Below are positions 20,888 to 32,988 of a stretch of 64,000 nt of DNA, piece by piece; within the stretch, counting starts at the first letter, position 1, and every line of letters starts with the position of its first letter. Source of the DNA: Mycolicibacterium komossense. Lineage in GTDB: Bacteria; Actinomycetota; Actinomycetes; Mycobacteriales; Mycobacteriaceae. The notes under the pieces were generated by a model that ran no database searches, had not been told where the DNA came from, and saw nothing but the letters and a program-made list of their open reading frames with translations. The translations under genes were made by a program, and so were the position numbers. The stretch is from contig NZ_JACKTY010000028.1 of assembly GCF_025822605.1 (NCBI RefSeq), positions 248,555-312,554 on the forward strand. The letters are read 5' to 3'.

Positions 20888-21748
20888 CTACATGTCCAGC
20901 CCGATGTCGAGGATCCGTACGGAGTGGGTCAGCGCTCCGACGGCCAGGTAGTCGACGCCGGTGCTGGCATACGCCGCTGCCGAGTCGAGCGACAACCCAC
21001 CCGAGGATTCCAGCTGTACACCTGGCGCCCGAGTGTCCCTACGCTGCACGGCGATCTGCGTTTCCCAGACCGCGAAGTTGTCCAGCAGCACCAATTGGAC
21101 GTCCTCGTCCAAAATCGCGTCCAGCTGATCCAATGAGTCCACTTCGACTTCGCACGGCAGATCCGGTGCGGCCTCTCGGACGGCGCGCAACGCGGCGACC
21201 ACCGAGCCCGCGGCGGCCACATGGTTGTCCTTGATCAGCGCGGCATCGCCGAGTCCCATCCGGTGGTTCACCCCGCCACCGACGCGGACCGCGTATTTCT
21301 GCAGCGCCCGCAGGCCGGGCAAGGTCTTTCTGGTATCCCTGATCTTGGCCCTGGTGCCCTCGACTTCGGCGACCCAGGCAGCAGTCGCCGTGGCAATGCC
21401 CGACAGGTGGCAGACCACATTCAGCATCGTCCGTTCCGCGGTGAGCAGGCCGCGGGTTTCGGCCTCCAGTGTCAGCAGCGCGTCACCTGGGTTGAGACGG
21501 TCACCGTCGTCGGCGCGGCCGAGCACACGGTAGCCGTCCGCGCCGAGCACCTCGTCGAGAACCATCAGCGCGATGTCGATCCCCGCCACCACACCGTCCT
21601 CGCGGGTGATCATCGCGGCGGTCGCCATCGCGTCGGCGGGAACCGTCGACAACGTGGTGATGTCAGGCCCGAACCGCAGGTCTTCGTCGAGACCACGAAC
21701 GATGGTCGCGCGCGCCTCGGCGAGTTCGAGGTCGCTGAGCATCATCAC
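20888..21748 (-). CDS. nadC: Nicotinate-nucleotide pyrophosphorylase (quinolinate PRTase)
   Basis: 286 residues. It condenses quinolinate with PRPP to nicotinate mononucleotide. Visible active-site segments are LLTAERTMLN, RDTRKTLPGLR (basic quinolinate-binding residues), GGGVNHRMGLGDAALIKDNH in part, and LESSGG near the end. The GTG at 21748 overlaps the nadB stop (GTGA), with two ATGs directly after it as alternative starts. Third gene of nadA-nadB-nadC. Confidence 0.95.
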   Translation of the reverse strand: MMMLSDLELAEARATIVRGLDEDLRFGPDITTLSTVPADAMATAAMITREDGVVAGIDIALMVLDEVLGADGYRVLGRADDGDRLNPGDALLTLEAETRGLLTAERTMLNVVCHLSGIATATAAWVAEVEGTRAKIRDTRKTLPGLRALQKYAVRVGGGVNHRMGLGDAALIKDNHVAAAGSVVAALRAVREAAPDLPCEVEVDSLDQLDAILDEDVQLVLLDNFAVWETQIAVQRRDTRAPGVQLESSGGLSLDSAAAYASTGVDYLAVGALTHSVRILDIGLDM

Positions 21749-23331
21749 GCCACCGCCGCGGGCGCTTCGACCACTGCGCTGCCCCCGACGAGCCGGACCA
21801 CTGTGCTGCGGGCCTCGGTGTCGACGGATTCGGGATGGTCACCGCGGTGGTGGCAACCACGACTCTCGTTGCGCGCCAATGCCGCTGACGCGACGGCCTG
21901 CGCAGTCACCGTCAGGGCGATGTCCTCGAACCCAGCGCGTGTGGCCGGGTTACGGCGGCGCGTGGTGCCGAGCAGATCGTCGAGCCTGCGCAGTCCGGCG
22001 GCATCGCGCACGACGGAGGCATGGCGTGACATTCCCTGCTGGAGTTCCGCGCGGCCCAGGGCGTGATAGTCCGGCCGATCGGTCAATTCGCCGCGCGTCG
22101 GTCCGGTCGACGCGGCGTGCGAGGCCGCTTCCCGCCCGGCCCGTCCACCGACCACCAAACCTTCGAGCAAGCTGTTGGAGGCCAGCCGGTTCGCCCCGTG
22201 CATGCCTGTCCGGGCGACCTCGCCGGCGGCATACAGCCCAGGTAGCTCCGTGCGTCCGTAGGCGTCGGTCAGAACACCACCGCAGCTGTAGTGCGCACCG
22301 GGAACCACCGGGATTCGTTCACTGGTCGGATCGATCCCTGCGGCGCGGCAGGCCGCGGTCACCGTCGGGAAGCGTTCTTCGAATCCTGCGATGCCGGTGG
22401 CGTCGAGGTAAACACAAGGATCTCCCGTCTCGGTCAGCCGTGCGTCGATCGCCGCCGCCACGACATCCCGGGGCGCAAGGTCACCCATCGGATGCATCCC
22501 CGCTGTCACCGAATGTCCTTGATTGTCAACCAAAGTCGCGCCTTCGCCGCGGATCGCCTCGGTGATCAGCGGCCGGCGACCGCCGGTGTGGCCGTCGAAC
22601 AGCATGGTCGGATGGAACTGAATGAACTCGATATCACTGACCGGGACTCCCGCCCACAACGCCAGCGCAATACCGTCGCCGGTCGACCCGTCGGGATTGG
22701 TGGTGGCGCCGAACAGATGCCCGAGACCGCCGGTCGCCACGACGACGGCGGGTGCATGCACGATGCCAAGGCCATCCTCGCCGAGCACCTCCACCCCGGT
22801 GACGCCGGCATCGTCGCGCAGCACCCGTAGCGCGACATGGTTACGCCGGATGTCCAGCAGCTCCGCTGCCCGGTCGAGGGCGCGCTGCACTTCCGCCCCG
22901 GTCGCATCACCCCCGGCGTGGATGATGCGGCGCCGGGAATGCCCACCTTCGCGGGTCAACGCCCACTGTCCCGGTTCGGATTCGTCGAAATGCGCTCCGG
23001 CGGCGACCAATTCCGTCACCGCGCGGTACCCGTCGGCGACGATCGAGTACACCACCTCAGGATCGCAGAGCCCGCCACCGGCTCCGACGGTGTCCGCGAC
23101 GTGGGCATCGATCGAATCCTCGGTGCGCGGCAGTACCACCGCGATACCGCCCTGGGCGTAGAAGGTGGCAGTCGCCCCTTCTTGTTGTGGCGCTTTGCTG
23201 AGCACGACGACACGCTTGCCCTGCCGATGCGCCGCCAGTGCCGCAGCCAGGCCCGCGACGCCCGTCCCGATCACCACCACGTCGGCGCGCTGTTGCCAGT
23301 GGGTACCGCCGCCGCACGCAATGGCGGTCAT
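21745..23331 (-). CDS. nadB: L-aspartate oxidase
   Basis: 528 residues from ATG 23331 ([17 protein letters not shown]). A flavoprotein that oxidises aspartate to iminoaspartate for NadA. The FAD-binding Rossmann motif is [14 protein letters not shown], followed by [10 protein letters not shown]; the succinate dehydrogenase-like active-site segments are [16 protein letters not shown] and GARYS-like GAHYSCGGV, and the substrate loop [14 protein letters not shown]. The open frame upstream is antisense-like extension over nadA and is excluded. The ATG overlaps the nadA stop (ATGA). Confidence 0.95.
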   Translation of the reverse strand: MTAIACGGGTHWQQRADVVVIGTGVAGLAAALAAHRQGKRVVVLSKAPQQEGATATFYAQGGIAVVLPRTEDSIDAHVADTVGAGGGLCDPEVVYSIVADGYRAVTELVAAGAHFDESEPGQWALTREGGHSRRRIIHAGGDATGAEVQRALDRAAELLDIRRNHVALRVLRDDAGVTGVEVLGEDGLGIVHAPAVVVATGGLGHLFGATTNPDGSTGDGIALALWAGVPVSDIEFIQFHPTMLFDGHTGGRRPLITEAIRGEGATLVDNQGHSVTAGMHPMGDLAPRDVVAAAIDARLTETGDPCVYLDATGIAGFEERFPTVTAACRAAGIDPTSERIPVVPGAHYSCGGVLTDAYGRTELPGLYAAGEVARTGMHGANRLASNSLLEGLVVGGRAGREAASHAASTGPTRGELTDRPDYHALGRAELQQGMSRHASVVRDAAGLRRLDDLLGTTRRRNPATRAGFEDIALTVTAQAVASAALARNESRGCHHRGDHPESVDTEARSTVVRLVGGSAVVEAPAAVA

Positions 23332-24374
23332 TCTCCGCCGCCGGGCTGCCCGATCTCGATCATCCGTTGCACACTGCGGCGGGCCAGCCGCGCTGTCTCG
23401 AGGTCGACGTGAACCTCGTCGGCACCCTCGACGAGGCAGCGCAGCATCGCTGCCGGGGTGATCATCTTCATGTATGTGCAGGACGCGCGATCGTTGACTG
23501 CCTGGAAATCGATATCCGGTGCGGCCCGACGCAACTGGTGCAACATCCCGATCTCGGTGGCAACCAGTACCTGACGGGCATTCGTCTTGCGGGCCTGGTC
23601 GAGCATGCCGCCGGTGGACAGGATCTTGACCCGGTCCTCCGGGAAGGCGCCCTCGCCGGCCAGATAGAGCGCCGACGTCGCGCAACCGCATTCGGGGTGG
23701 ACGAAGAGCTCGGCGTCCGGATGACTCCTGGCCTGATCGGCGAGCTCGTCTCCGTTGATAGCGGCGTGCACGTGGCACTCGCCGGCCCAGATGTGCAGAT
23801 TGGTGCGGCCAGTCATCCGACGGACGTGCGCGCCGAGGAACTGGTCCGGGCAGAACAGCACATCGCGGTCGGGATCGATGGACGCCACCACCTCGACGGC
23901 GTTCGACGAGGTGCAGCAGATGTCCGTCAGCGCCTTCACGGCAGCGGTGGTGTTCACATACGACACCACCACCGCCTCGGGATATTCGTCTTTCCAGGCC
24001 TGCAGTTCCGCGGCCGTGATCGAGTCGGCCAGTGAGCAGCCCGCCCGCTGATCCGGGATCAGGACGGTCTTCTCCGGGCTGAGGATCTTCGCGGTCTCGG
24101 CCATGAAGTGCACACCGCAGAACACGATGGTGTCCTCGGTGGCCTCAGCTGCGATCCGCGACAGCGCCAACGAGTCGCCGACGTGATCGGCGACGTCCTG
24201 AATAGCCGGTAACTGGTAGTTGTGCGCCAACAGGGTGGCCCCGCGCAGCGTTGCCAGACGCCTGATTTCCGCCGCCCACTGCTCGTCGCCGGGCACGCCC
24301 GAATACCCGCCGGGGCCGTCGGTGATCTGCGCGGCCAGAGTGGATTCCATTGCAAAGCGGTCCAGCACGGTCAC
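23328..24374 (-). CDS. nadA: Quinolinate synthase, [4Fe-4S] enzyme
   Basis: 348 residues from GTG 24374 ([13 protein letters not shown]), preceded by AAAGGAG five bases upstream, which decides the start over in-frame codons further out. NadA condenses iminoaspartate with DHAP to quinolinate. The three cluster cysteines expected in the family are visible in [17 protein letters not shown] and [17 protein letters not shown] is the substrate loop. First gene of the nadABC operon, divergent from nrtR, with the NrtR palindrome covering its promoter. Confidence 0.95.
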   Translation of the reverse strand: MTVLDRFAMESTLAAQITDGPGGYSGVPGDEQWAAEIRRLATLRGATLLAHNYQLPAIQDVADHVGDSLALSRIAAEATEDTIVFCGVHFMAETAKILSPEKTVLIPDQRAGCSLADSITAAELQAWKDEYPEAVVVSYVNTTAAVKALTDICCTSSNAVEVVASIDPDRDVLFCPDQFLGAHVRRMTGRTNLHIWAGECHVHAAINGDELADQARSHPDAELFVHPECGCATSALYLAGEGAFPEDRVKILSTGGMLDQARKTNARQVLVATEIGMLHQLRRAAPDIDFQAVNDRASCTYMKMITPAAMLRCLVEGADEVHVDLETARLARRSVQRMIEIGQPGGGE

Positions 24375-24396
24375 GGCCGCTCCTTTCGCCGTAGAG

Positions 24397-24419
24397 GTTT
24401 TCGACTTATAATCGAAAAC
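24397..24419. promoter_or_regulatory. NrtR operator overlapping divergent nadA / nrtR promoters
   Basis: A perfect 8-bp inverted repeat, gttttcga (24397-24404) and tcgaaaac (24412-24419), separated by 7 nt. The spacer contains TATAAT (24407-24412) on the plus strand, which is the -10 for nrtR, and TATAAG on the minus strand, the likely -10 for nadA. A repressor bound here would block both. The site ends one base before the nrtR ATG. NrtR control of nad genes through such a site is known in mycobacteria; the assignment here is from sequence and position. Confidence 0.85.
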
Positions 24420-25112
24420 ATGGTTCATATTAGCACCGCCCATGAGGTGCTCGCCGTCGTGTTTCAGGTACGGCGCCTCGGCACACCGAAACCGCAGCTC
24501 AGCGTCCTGTTATGGCAGCGTGCACAGGAACCGCAACGTGGCGCGTGGTCCTTACCCGGCGGCAGCCTGCGGCACGACGAAGACATGACGAGTTCAGTTC
24601 GGCGTCAACTCGCCGAGAAGGTGGACCTCCGCGAGATCGCCCACCTGGAGCAGTTGGCGGTGTTCTCCGATCCCGATCGCGTTCCCGCAACCCGCACCAT
24701 CGCCTCGACCTTCCTGGGCCTGGTGCCCTCCCCCGCCACCCCCGAACTGCCGCCGGACACCCGCTGGCATCCGGTCAGCGCACTGCCCCCGATGGCCTTT
24801 GACCACGGCCCGATGGTGACCCACGCCCACGCCCGACTGGTTGCCAAGCTGTCTTACACCAACATCGGATTTGCCTTGGCCCCAAAGGAATTCGTTCTTT
24901 CGACGCTACGCGACATCTACAGTGCGGCGTTGGACTACCAGGTGGACGCGACCAACCTGCAACGTGTCCTTCAGCGCCGCGGCGTCATCACCCGCACCGG
25001 CACCACTGCGCAATCGGGTCGCAGTGGCGGCCGGCCGGCCGCCGTGTTCCGCTTTGCCGACTCCCAGTTGCGTGTCACTGACGAGTTTGCCGCCTTGCGT
25101 CCGCCAAGCTGA
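24420..25112 (+). CDS. nrtR: Nudix-related transcriptional regulator of NAD synthesis
   Basis: 230 residues. The N-terminal Nudix-like domain (about 5-145) is followed by a winged helix (about 155-225, ending with [10 protein letters not shown]). The Nudix box at 48-70 is degenerate: Glu54, Arg62 and Glu66 remain, but residue 63 is Gln, 67 is Lys and 69 is Asp instead of Glu, Glu and Gly. Hydrolysis is therefore probably lost and the domain likely senses an NAD-related nucleotide. TATAAT 7 nt before ATG 24420 implies a leaderless mRNA, which is why I use this ATG and not the longer frame. It likely represses itself and nadABC. Confidence 0.9.
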   Translation: MVHISTAHEVLAVVFQVRRLGTPKPQLSVLLWQRAQEPQRGAWSLPGGSLRHDEDMTSSVRRQLAEKVDLREIAHLEQLAVFSDPDRVPATRTIASTFLGLVPSPATPELPPDTRWHPVSALPPMAFDHGPMVTHAHARLVAKLSYTNIGFALAPKEFVLSTLRDIYSAALDYQVDATNLQRVLQRRGVITRTGTTAQSGRSGGRPAAVFRFADSQLRVTDEFAALRPPS

Positions 25113-25173
25113 AAAGATTGGTTTTTAAGGGATCTTTAAGAGACAATGGCGGCTCATGTCAGAGGGAGTCAGC

Positions 25174-26526
25174 ATGGACATCGGCAGCGCAGCCAAGTCG
25201 ACCGGCGCCGAATGGATCGGCCGCCCGGCGCACACGGAGTTGCAGCGCAGGGTCCAGCCGGCACTCCCGGCAGATGACCCCTTCTACCAGCCGCCACCAG
25301 GTTTCGAGCATGCCGAACCCGGCACGGTGCTGCGCTCGCGTGACGTGGAGATGGCGTTCCTCGGGCTGATTCCCCAGCGCCTCGCGGCCACCCAGCTGCT
25401 GTATCGCACCACCGATATGCACGGCAATCCGGAAGCGACCGTGACGACTGTGCTCGTGCCTGCCGAGCGAACCCCCGAAACACCGTGCCCGATCGTGTCC
25501 TATCAGTGCGCCATCGACGCCGTCGCCGGTCGCTGCTTTCCGTCCTATGCCCTGCGCCGCGGCGCCAAAGCCGTCGGCGCGCTGGCGCAGTTCGAGTTCC
25601 TGCTGATCGCCGCGGCCCTGGCCGAGGGTTGGGCCGTCTCGGTGCCCGACCACGAAGGGCCGAACGGCACGTGGGGCGCACCGCACGAGCCGGGATACCG
25701 AGTGCTCGACGGCATCCGCGCGGCGCTGGGTTCCGAGCGACTCAACCTGGCCGCAGACGCCCCAGTGGGACTGTGGGGGTACTCCGGAGGCGGGCTGGCC
25801 ACCGCGTGGGCCGCCGAGGTCACCGGAACCTATGCGCCCGAGCTCGACGTCGTAGGCGCCGTCCTCGGCTCGCCCGTCGGCGATCTCGGGCACACTTTCC
25901 GCCGACTCAACGGCAGCTTTTATTCGGGCCTGCCCGCGATGGTCGTCGCAGCGCTGTCCCACATCTATCCCGACCTGGACCGGGTGATCAAGGAACATGT
26001 CACGGTCGAGGGTCAGGCGATGCTGGACCGCGTCGAGAAACTGACCACCATGGCCGCGGTGATCAAGATGATCCGCAGGGACATGAGCTCCCTGGTCGAC
26101 CGGCCGCTCGAGGAGATCCTCGACAGCCCCGAGGTGCAGCACGTCTTCGCCGATATCAAGCTCGGCACCGCAGCACCCACACCGCCCGTGCTGATCGTGC
26201 AGGCAAAGCACGACCAGATCGTGTCCGTCGCGGACATCGACGAACTGGCCGACATCTACATCGACGGCGGCTCCGACGTCACCTACCACCGCGACCTGTT
26301 CAGCGAACACATGCTGTTGCACCCGATGTCGGCACCCATGACACTGCGCTGGTTGCGGGACCGGTTCGCCGGCCGCCCGCTGCAGGATCACCTGGTTCGG
26401 ACCACCTGGCCCACGCTGCTCAATCCGTCCACGTATCGCGGGATGGCGCGGCTCGCACTGATCAGCGCCAAGGTGCTCAGTGGTCGACGGATCGAACGGA
26501 AACCGCTGTCCACCTTCGACCGGTAA
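25174..26526 (+). CDS. Secretory-lipase-family esterase (Rv1592c-like)
   Basis: 450 residues, alpha/beta hydrolase of the fungal/actinobacterial LIP family. The nucleophile is Ser204 in GYSGGG, the likely acid is in KHDQIVSV and the His in SEHMLLHP. The oxyanion region is [10 protein letters not shown]. No clear signal peptide is visible. ATG 25174 ([11 protein letters not shown]) has GAGGGAG five to six bases upstream; an earlier in-frame ATG at 25156 lacks one, so I prefer 25174. Substrates of this family are triacylglycerols or esters. It stands beside nrtR as in M. tuberculosis and converges on the DUF2567 gene. Confidence 0.88.
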   Translation: MDIGSAAKSTGAEWIGRPAHTELQRRVQPALPADDPFYQPPPGFEHAEPGTVLRSRDVEMAFLGLIPQRLAATQLLYRTTDMHGNPEATVTTVLVPAERTPETPCPIVSYQCAIDAVAGRCFPSYALRRGAKAVGALAQFEFLLIAAALAEGWAVSVPDHEGPNGTWGAPHEPGYRVLDGIRAALGSERLNLAADAPVGLWGYSGGGLATAWAAEVTGTYAPELDVVGAVLGSPVGDLGHTFRRLNGSFYSGLPAMVVAALSHIYPDLDRVIKEHVTVEGQAMLDRVEKLTTMAAVIKMIRRDMSSLVDRPLEEILDSPEVQHVFADIKLGTAAPTPPVLIVQAKHDQIVSVADIDELADIYIDGGSDVTYHRDLFSEHMLLHPMSAPMTLRWLRDRFAGRPLQDHLVRTTWPTLLNPSTYRGMARLALISAKVLSGRRIERKPLSTFDR

Positions 26527-26540
26527 GCGACCGAAACGCG

Positions 26541-27203
26541 TTACTGGGGCGCGGCCGGTGATTCCTCGGGTGGCACGAACGCCGGCACCCTCGGCACCGT
26601 GACGTCCACGGGTGGGTAGCCGCCGAGATCGTCGCGGGCGGTCGACACCGCGAACAGTGCGTAGATCAGGGCGGCCGTCGCAGCGGGCACCAGCAGTGTG
26701 GTGGCCATCTGTAATGGCGTGTGCCCGAAGAACACCGACGGCGCCTCGGTGAAGTAAACCAGCTTGTGCTCGGGCGTGACCGGCGCGGTGTCGACGTTGA
26801 CGACGTCGTAGCGCAACCGCACCAGGACGGTACCGACGGCGGTGGCAACGGCCGCCGAGATCACCGCACCGATCGACAGCGCCGCCACCATCAACGGGCC
26901 GCGGTGGGCACGCCACTGCCAGACCAGGACCGGGGCGACGACCGCCACCACCCAGAGCAGGCCGAGCATCATGAACGCGGCGACGAAGAAGTGGTCCGCC
27001 TCATTACCGAGGTAGGCGTGCACCCGATTACCGCTTTTGGCCAGGGCAATCACGCCGTGCACCGGCGGCGCGATCCACGCCCAGACCGCGCCGACCGCGG
27101 CGCCCGCCACGGCCAGGCCAGCGATGACGACGAGCACGACCCGCCCTCGCGAGACCCGCGACGGCGCCGGGGCATCATCCACGGGCGGCGTCAGCTGGAT
27201 CAT
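26541..27203 (-). CDS. DUF2567 integral membrane protein (Rv1591-like)
   Basis: 220 residues from ATG 27203 ([10 protein letters not shown]). Four membrane spans at about 23-45, 73-95, 105-127 and 165-185, with an outside loop after the first span ([26 protein letters not shown] split by two short stretches) and a Pro-rich C-terminal tail. The ATG overlaps the stop of bsaP (ATGA), so it is co-translated with the biotin synthase helper. Its function is unknown; the position downstream of bioB and bsaP is conserved in M. tuberculosis (Rv1589-Rv1591). Confidence 0.82.
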   Translation of the reverse strand: MIQLTPPVDDAPAPSRVSRGRVVLVVIAGLAVAGAAVGAVWAWIAPPVHGVIALAKSGNRVHAYLGNEADHFFVAAFMMLGLLWVVAVVAPVLVWQWRAHRGPLMVAALSIGAVISAAVATAVGTVLVRLRYDVVNVDTAPVTPEHKLVYFTEAPSVFFGHTPLQMATTLLVPAATAALIYALFAVSTARDDLGGYPPVDVTVPRVPAFVPPEESPAAPQ

Positions 27204-27430
27204 CTCTGCGTCTCCAGATCTTTCGAATCGACCAGACCATGCCGGGAGCATTTCGCCCACCAGCCGTCCGGCCGTACCTGCACGATCATCCGACGTCCGC
27301 AGTCGGCGCAGAAGCGTGGCGGTTCCAGGCCCAGCTGCGCCGCCGCCGGCACCACCCCACCCGCGGGCGCACCGGTGTAGACATTGAAAATACCGGCTCC
27401 GACGGGAGTGGGCAGCTGTTGAACCATCAC
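27200..27430 (-). CDS. bsaP: Biotin synthase auxiliary protein
   Basis: 76 residues. A CxxC pair in [11 protein letters not shown] and a later Cys-His pair in WAKCSRHG suggest a metal or Fe-S site. It matches the small actinobacterial protein encoded right after bioB (Rv1590), described as needed for biotin synthase activity. It begins 19 nt after the bioB stop with GTG 27430 followed at once by ATG 27427, either of which may be used. Its end overlaps the DUF2567 gene. Confidence 0.82.
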   Translation of the reverse strand: MMVQQLPTPVGAGIFNVYTGAPAGGVVPAAAQLGLEPPRFCADCGRRMIVQVRPDGWWAKCSRHGLVDSKDLETQR

Positions 27431-27449
27431 CTGGGAGTGCTCGCCCTTC

Positions 27450-29147
<1,698 letters not shown>

Positions 29148-29155
<8 letters not shown>

Positions 29156-29669
29156 CCAGGATGTGTTCGACACGCTGATCACCATCCCAGCGGCGCAGCC
29201 CCACACAACGCCCGACCAGATCGGCCCCCTGCACGACGCCGACGGCCGCCTCAAGCTGTGCGGCGCTCAGTCGACGCGCCAACGTCACGTGCGGCGTCCA
29301 CCGCCCCGGCGTGGTGTGTGGCGCCGGGCCGGCCGTCATGTGGGGTACACAGACCTGGTGCACCATGGCCTGCAAGCCCAGGAGCGCGGCTGACGGCACG
29401 ATCAGCCGCGCCAGCGTGAATCGTCCCGCCCCGAACAGCAGTGGTGCTCCGATGACACAGTCCAGCGGGAGCAGGTCAGCCAAACCGATCAGGCCGGCGT
29501 CGACCTCGGCGGCGATAGCGTCGGCCACCGCGAGCGTTACGTGGGGCCGATTGCTCGCCCCGGTGTGACCGGCCTGGCTGGGCAACCCGGCCGCGGTCAA
29601 CGCGTGCCACGCGCGGCGCAGCGCAGCGTCGGTCTCGGCGTCGAAGAGCACCTCGACCGAGTGCGCCAT
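29148..29669 (-). CDS. 2'-5' RNA ligase/2H phosphoesterase-family protein
   Basis: 173 residues, the usual size for LigT-like proteins. Two H-x-T motifs, RPHVTLA (about residues 42-48) and TPHVTLA (about 125-131), define the 2H active site, which cleaves or makes 2',5'- or cyclic phosphodiester bonds. It starts one base after the bioD stop and so belongs to the bioF-bioD transcript. Its 3' end overlaps bioQ by 8 bp. The link of such an enzyme to biotin synthesis is not obvious. Confidence 0.85.
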
Positions 29670-29670
29670 C

Positions 29671-30351
29671 TCAGCCGACCAGGCCGGTGACCCACCCCGG
29701 ATCGAAGGCCGGAACGCTCAGCGTCGCGAAATCTTTGGCCGACAACGACCCCGCCCCGGCAGGCAACGCGGCCCGCACCGGCGCCAGCTCGGCCAGCGCA
29801 CCACGGTTGGAGATTTCGGCCGCCCCGGGCTGGGCAGGCCAGCTGCCGATGATCAGTCCCGCGCACGTCAGTCCTTTGGCGGCAAGCGCTTCCAGCGTCA
29901 GCACGGTGTAGTTCAAGGTGCCCAGAGCCGGTGCGACCACGACCAGGACCGGTGCCGACAACTCGACTGCAAGATCGCGCAGCGTGACACCGTCCGCACC
30001 GAGTTCGACGACCAGGCCGCCGGCGCCCTCGACCAGCGTGAGCCGGTCCGGCGCATCCGCGTCGCGGATGGTGCTGAGCAGTTCTGCCCGCGTCGGCAGC
30101 GGAAGGCCGGCCGCCTCGGCCGCGGCGACCGGCGCCAGGGGTTCGGGATAGCGAGCGGAGCCGGTCAGCGCGGTGACCCCGGAGAGCCGACCGATTTCAG
30201 CGAGATCGTCGTCACCGTCCACGGTGCCGGTCTGGACCGGTTTGCAGACCGCGACGTCCAGGCCCCCGAGCCTGGCGTGGCAGGCCAGCGCGGCGGTGGC
30301 GACGGTCTTGCCGACGCCGGTACCGGTGCCGGTGACCATCAGAATGCTCAT
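29671..30351 (-). CDS. bioD: Dethiobiotin synthetase
   Basis: 226 residues from ATG 30351 ([16 protein letters not shown]). It carboxylates DAPA to dethiobiotin with ATP. The P-loop is [10 protein letters not shown] (8-17), CKPVQTG is the substrate segment, and [10 protein letters not shown] is the second motif. The ATG overlaps the bioF stop (ATGA). Upstream open-frame residues belong to another frame of bioF and are excluded. Confidence 0.95.
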   Translation of the reverse strand: MSILMVTGTGTGVGKTVATAALACHARLGGLDVAVCKPVQTGTVDGDDDLAEIGRLSGVTALTGSARYPEPLAPVAAAEAAGLPLPTRAELLSTIRDADAPDRLTLVEGAGGLVVELGADGVTLRDLAVELSAPVLVVVAPALGTLNYTVLTLEALAAKGLTCAGLIIGSWPAQPGAAEISNRGALAELAPVRAALPAGAGSLSAKDFATLSVPAFDPGWVTGLVG

Positions 30352-31496
30352 GAGCGTGCCCTTCCGAGGACCTCGGCGAAGACCTGACGCGACAGTTGCA
30401 TTTCCTCGTCGCTGAGGGAGGCGCGGGCCGTCAGACGCAGCCGTGAGGTGCCCGCGGGCACCGTCGGGGGCCGGAAGCAGCCCACCCGCACCCCGTGGTC
30501 CAGACACGCGGTTGCGGCGGCCAGCGCCACCTCGGGGGCCCCGAGAATCACCGAGACCACCGACGATTCCGGCTGTTCTGGGACGTCACACATCTGCGCG
30601 AGCTCCCTGGCACGGCTCAGCACCGCGGCGGCCCGCCAGGGCTCGGCGGCGAGGACCCGTAGCGCCGCCATGGCGGCGCCGACCGCGGCCGGCGCGAGAC
30701 CGGTGTCGAAGATGAATGTCCGCGCCGCATCGATGAGATGGTCGCGGACCGCCGCCGAGCCGAGCACCGCGCCGCCCTGGCTGCCCAGCGCCTTGGACAA
30801 CGTAGTGGTCACCACCACGTCTGGGGCACCGGCCAGGCCGACTTCCTGCGACAGACCGCGGCCACCACTGCCCCGCACACCCAGGCCGTGGGCCTCATCG
30901 ACCAGCAGCACCGCGCCGTACCGACGGCACACGTCGTGCAGCCGCCGCAGCGGGGCCAGCGTGCCCTCGGCGGAGAACACCGAATCGGTGACGACCAGTG
31001 CGCGTTCTTCGTCGCGATCGGCCAGCGCTGCCTCGACGGCGTCGACATCGGCGTGCGGAGTCACCACGACGCGGGCGCGCGAGAGCCGGCAGCCGTCGAC
31101 CAATGAGGCATGCGAGAAGGCGTCAGACACCACCAGCGAGCCAGGACCGGACAGTGCGACGACCGCACCGATATTGGCGGCATACCCGGAGGCGAACACC
31201 AAAGCTGTTGACGCTCCCATGAATTCGGCCAACTCGACCTCGAACTGTTGGTGCAGTTCGGTGTCGCCGGTGACCAGTCGCGAACCGGTGGAACCGGCAC
31301 CCCAGGTCCGCAGCGCGTCGACCGCACCGTCGATGACCGCCGGGTGCTGCCCTAGACCCAGATAGTCGTTCGACGCCAGGTCCACCTCGACGGCCCCGGC
31401 CCGACGCGGATTCAGCGATCGCCGCAGCCCAGCCAGCCGCCGCTGCTGCGCGACGTCCTCCAACCACATCAGCGGCGATACAACGGCGCGGGTCAC
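30348..31496 (-). CDS. bioF: 8-amino-7-oxononanoate synthase
   Basis: 382 residues, alpha-oxoamine synthase family. It joins pimeloyl-ACP/CoA with alanine. Visible: [33 protein letters not shown] and the PLP lysine in [16 protein letters not shown] 31496 is preceded by GGGGAG at 6 nt. A BioQ palindrome lies 45-57 bp upstream, so bioF-bioD-2H gene have their own regulated promoter although bioA is only 54 nt away. Confidence 0.95.
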   Translation of the reverse strand: MTRAVVSPLMWLEDVAQQRRLAGLRRSLNPRRAGAVEVDLASNDYLGLGQHPAVIDGAVDALRTWGAGSTGSRLVTGDTELHQQFEVELAEFMGASTALVFASGYAANIGAVVALSGPGSLVVSDAFSHASLVDGCRLSRARVVVTPHADVDAVEAALADRDEERALVVTDSVFSAEGTLAPLRRLHDVCRRYGAVLLVDEAHGLGVRGSGGRGLSQEVGLAGAPDVVVTTTLSKALGSQGGAVLGSAAVRDHLIDAARTFIFDTGLAPAAVGAAMAALRVLAAEPWRAAAVLSRARELAQMCDVPEQPESSVVSVILGAPEVALAAATACLDHGVRVGCFRPPTVPAGTSRLRLTARASLSDEEMQLSRQVFAEVLGRARS

Positions 31497-31540
31497 CGGC
31501 TACTCCCCATCGATCACGGAATGTGAATCACGGATCCACT

Positions 31541-31553
31541 TGAACAGTGTTCA
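31541..31553. promoter_or_regulatory. BioQ operator upstream of bioF, containing the bioA stop codon
   Basis: tgaacagtgttca, perfect 5-bp arms with a 3-nt centre, the same pattern as at 28507. Its right arm (31549-31553) contains the TGA stop of bioA on the minus strand. This places a repressor site at the very end of bioA, able to control a promoter for bioF-bioD or, when occupied, to block read-through from bioA. Confidence 0.8.
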
Positions 31554-32900
31554 GGTTAACGCCTCAGGCCGATGATCTGACAACTGGGCAGCAACCGCCA
31601 CCATTGCCGAGGTGATCTGCTCGATCTCTGCGGGCGGGCAGATGTACGGCGGCATCGCGTAGATCAGGTTGCGGAATGGACGCAACCAGACGCCGTTGTC
31701 CAGCGCGACAGGCGTGGCCACCGCGAGGTCGACCGGCTCGACGGTCTCGATGACACCGATCGCACCGCACACGCGGACATCGGCCACATTCGACAGCGAC
31801 CGCGCCGGCTCCAGGCCGGCCCGCAGTCCGGCGCTGATCTCGGCGACGCGCGCCCGCCAGTCCTGCGCCAACAGCACCTCGACGCTGGCCACCGATACCG
31901 CACACGCCAGCGCATTGGCCATGAACGTCGGGCCGTGCATCAACGCGCCCGCCTCGGAGTTGCTGATCACCCGGGCGATCTCGGCGGTGCACAGTGTCGC
32001 CGCCAGGGTGAGGTAGCCGCCGGTCAACGCCTTGCCCACACACATGATGTCGGGGCTGACGCCGGCGTGGTCGGCGGCGAACAGCTCCCCGGTACGACCG
32101 AAGCCGGTGGCGATCTCGTCGAAGATCAGCAGCACGTCGTGGCGGTCGCAGATAGCTCGCAGGTCCGCCAGGTAGCGCGGATCGTGGAACCGCATCCCAC
32201 CCGCACCCTGGACGACCGGTTCCACCACGACCGCGGCCACTTCGCCGGCATGGTCGGCGAGGATCTCCTCGAACTCGGCGCTGTAGGCCGGGTCGTAGCC
32301 CGTCGGCACCTGCGGAGCGAATATCTGCGCGGCCAGGACCGAGTTCTCCCCCGACCAGAGTTCGTGCATGCCGCCCTCGGGGTCACACACGCTCATCGGG
32401 GTGAACGTGTCGCCGTGGTAGCCGCCCCGCCACGTCATCAGCCGGTGCTTACCAGACCGGCCGTGGCTGAGCTGGTACTGCAACGCCATTTTCACCGCGA
32501 CCTCGATCGAGACCGAACCCGAATCGCTGAAGAACACCGTCTCCAGGCCGGCCGGGGTGATCTCGACGAGCAGCTGGGCCAGCCGGGCCGCCGGTTCGTG
32601 CGTCAACCCGCCGAACATCACGTGATTGAGCTTGGCGAGTTGCCGGGTGACCGCTGCGTCGAGGACCGGATGGCCGTGCCCGTGTACCGCCGTCCACCAC
32701 GAGCTCATCGCGTCGAGGACGCGAACCTCGCGACCGTCGCGGATCACCGTCAACCAGGCGCCCTCGGCGGCCACCGTCACGACCGGCGGGGGCGTCCCCG
32801 GGGCTCCGATCGTGCTGTAGGGGTGCCAGATATGCGCGGCATCGATGGCGCTGATTTGCAGGGGTGTTAGGGACGGGGACAACCCGGACTGCGCCGACAC
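31551..32900 (-). CDS. bioA: Adenosylmethionine-8-amino-7-oxononanoate aminotransferase
   Basis: 449 residues, class III aminotransferase. It converts KAPA to DAPA with SAM as amino donor. Seen: [36 protein letters not shown], the PLP-binding [13 protein letters not shown] and the Schiff-base lysine in [12 protein letters not shown] 32900 is the start; TAGGCT (minus strand 32914-32909) would give a nearly leaderless transcript. No BioQ palindrome was found upstream of this promoter, so bioA may be regulated differently from bioB and bioFD. Confidence 0.95.
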   Translation of the reverse strand: MSAQSGLSPSLTPLQISAIDAAHIWHPYSTIGAPGTPPPVVTVAAEGAWLTVIRDGREVRVLDAMSSWWTAVHGHGHPVLDAAVTRQLAKLNHVMFGGLTHEPAARLAQLLVEITPAGLETVFFSDSGSVSIEVAVKMALQYQLSHGRSGKHRLMTWRGGYHGDTFTPMSVCDPEGGMHELWSGENSVLAAQIFAPQVPTGYDPAYSAEFEEILADHAGEVAAVVVEPVVQGAGGMRFHDPRYLADLRAICDRHDVLLIFDEIATGFGRTGELFAADHAGVSPDIMCVGKALTGGYLTLAATLCTAEIARVISNSEAGALMHGPTFMANALACAVSVASVEVLLAQDWRARVAEISAGLRAGLEPARSLSNVADVRVCGAIGVIETVEPVDLAVATPVALDNGVWLRPFRNLIYAMPPYICPPAEIEQITSAMVAVAAQLSDHRPEALT

Positions 32901-32988
32901 GGAGTCAGAGCCTAACGCGATACCGGGGACGCGCCGCCTTTGCTCGACGCGATCGACCCAGCCTGATTAGGTAGATTGTCCTTCGACC

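Noticed and set aside
31497..31540. Second BioQ box nearer to bioF
   Set aside because: cacggaatgtgaatcacgg has no TGAAC-N3-GTTCA symmetry; only the 31541 site fits.
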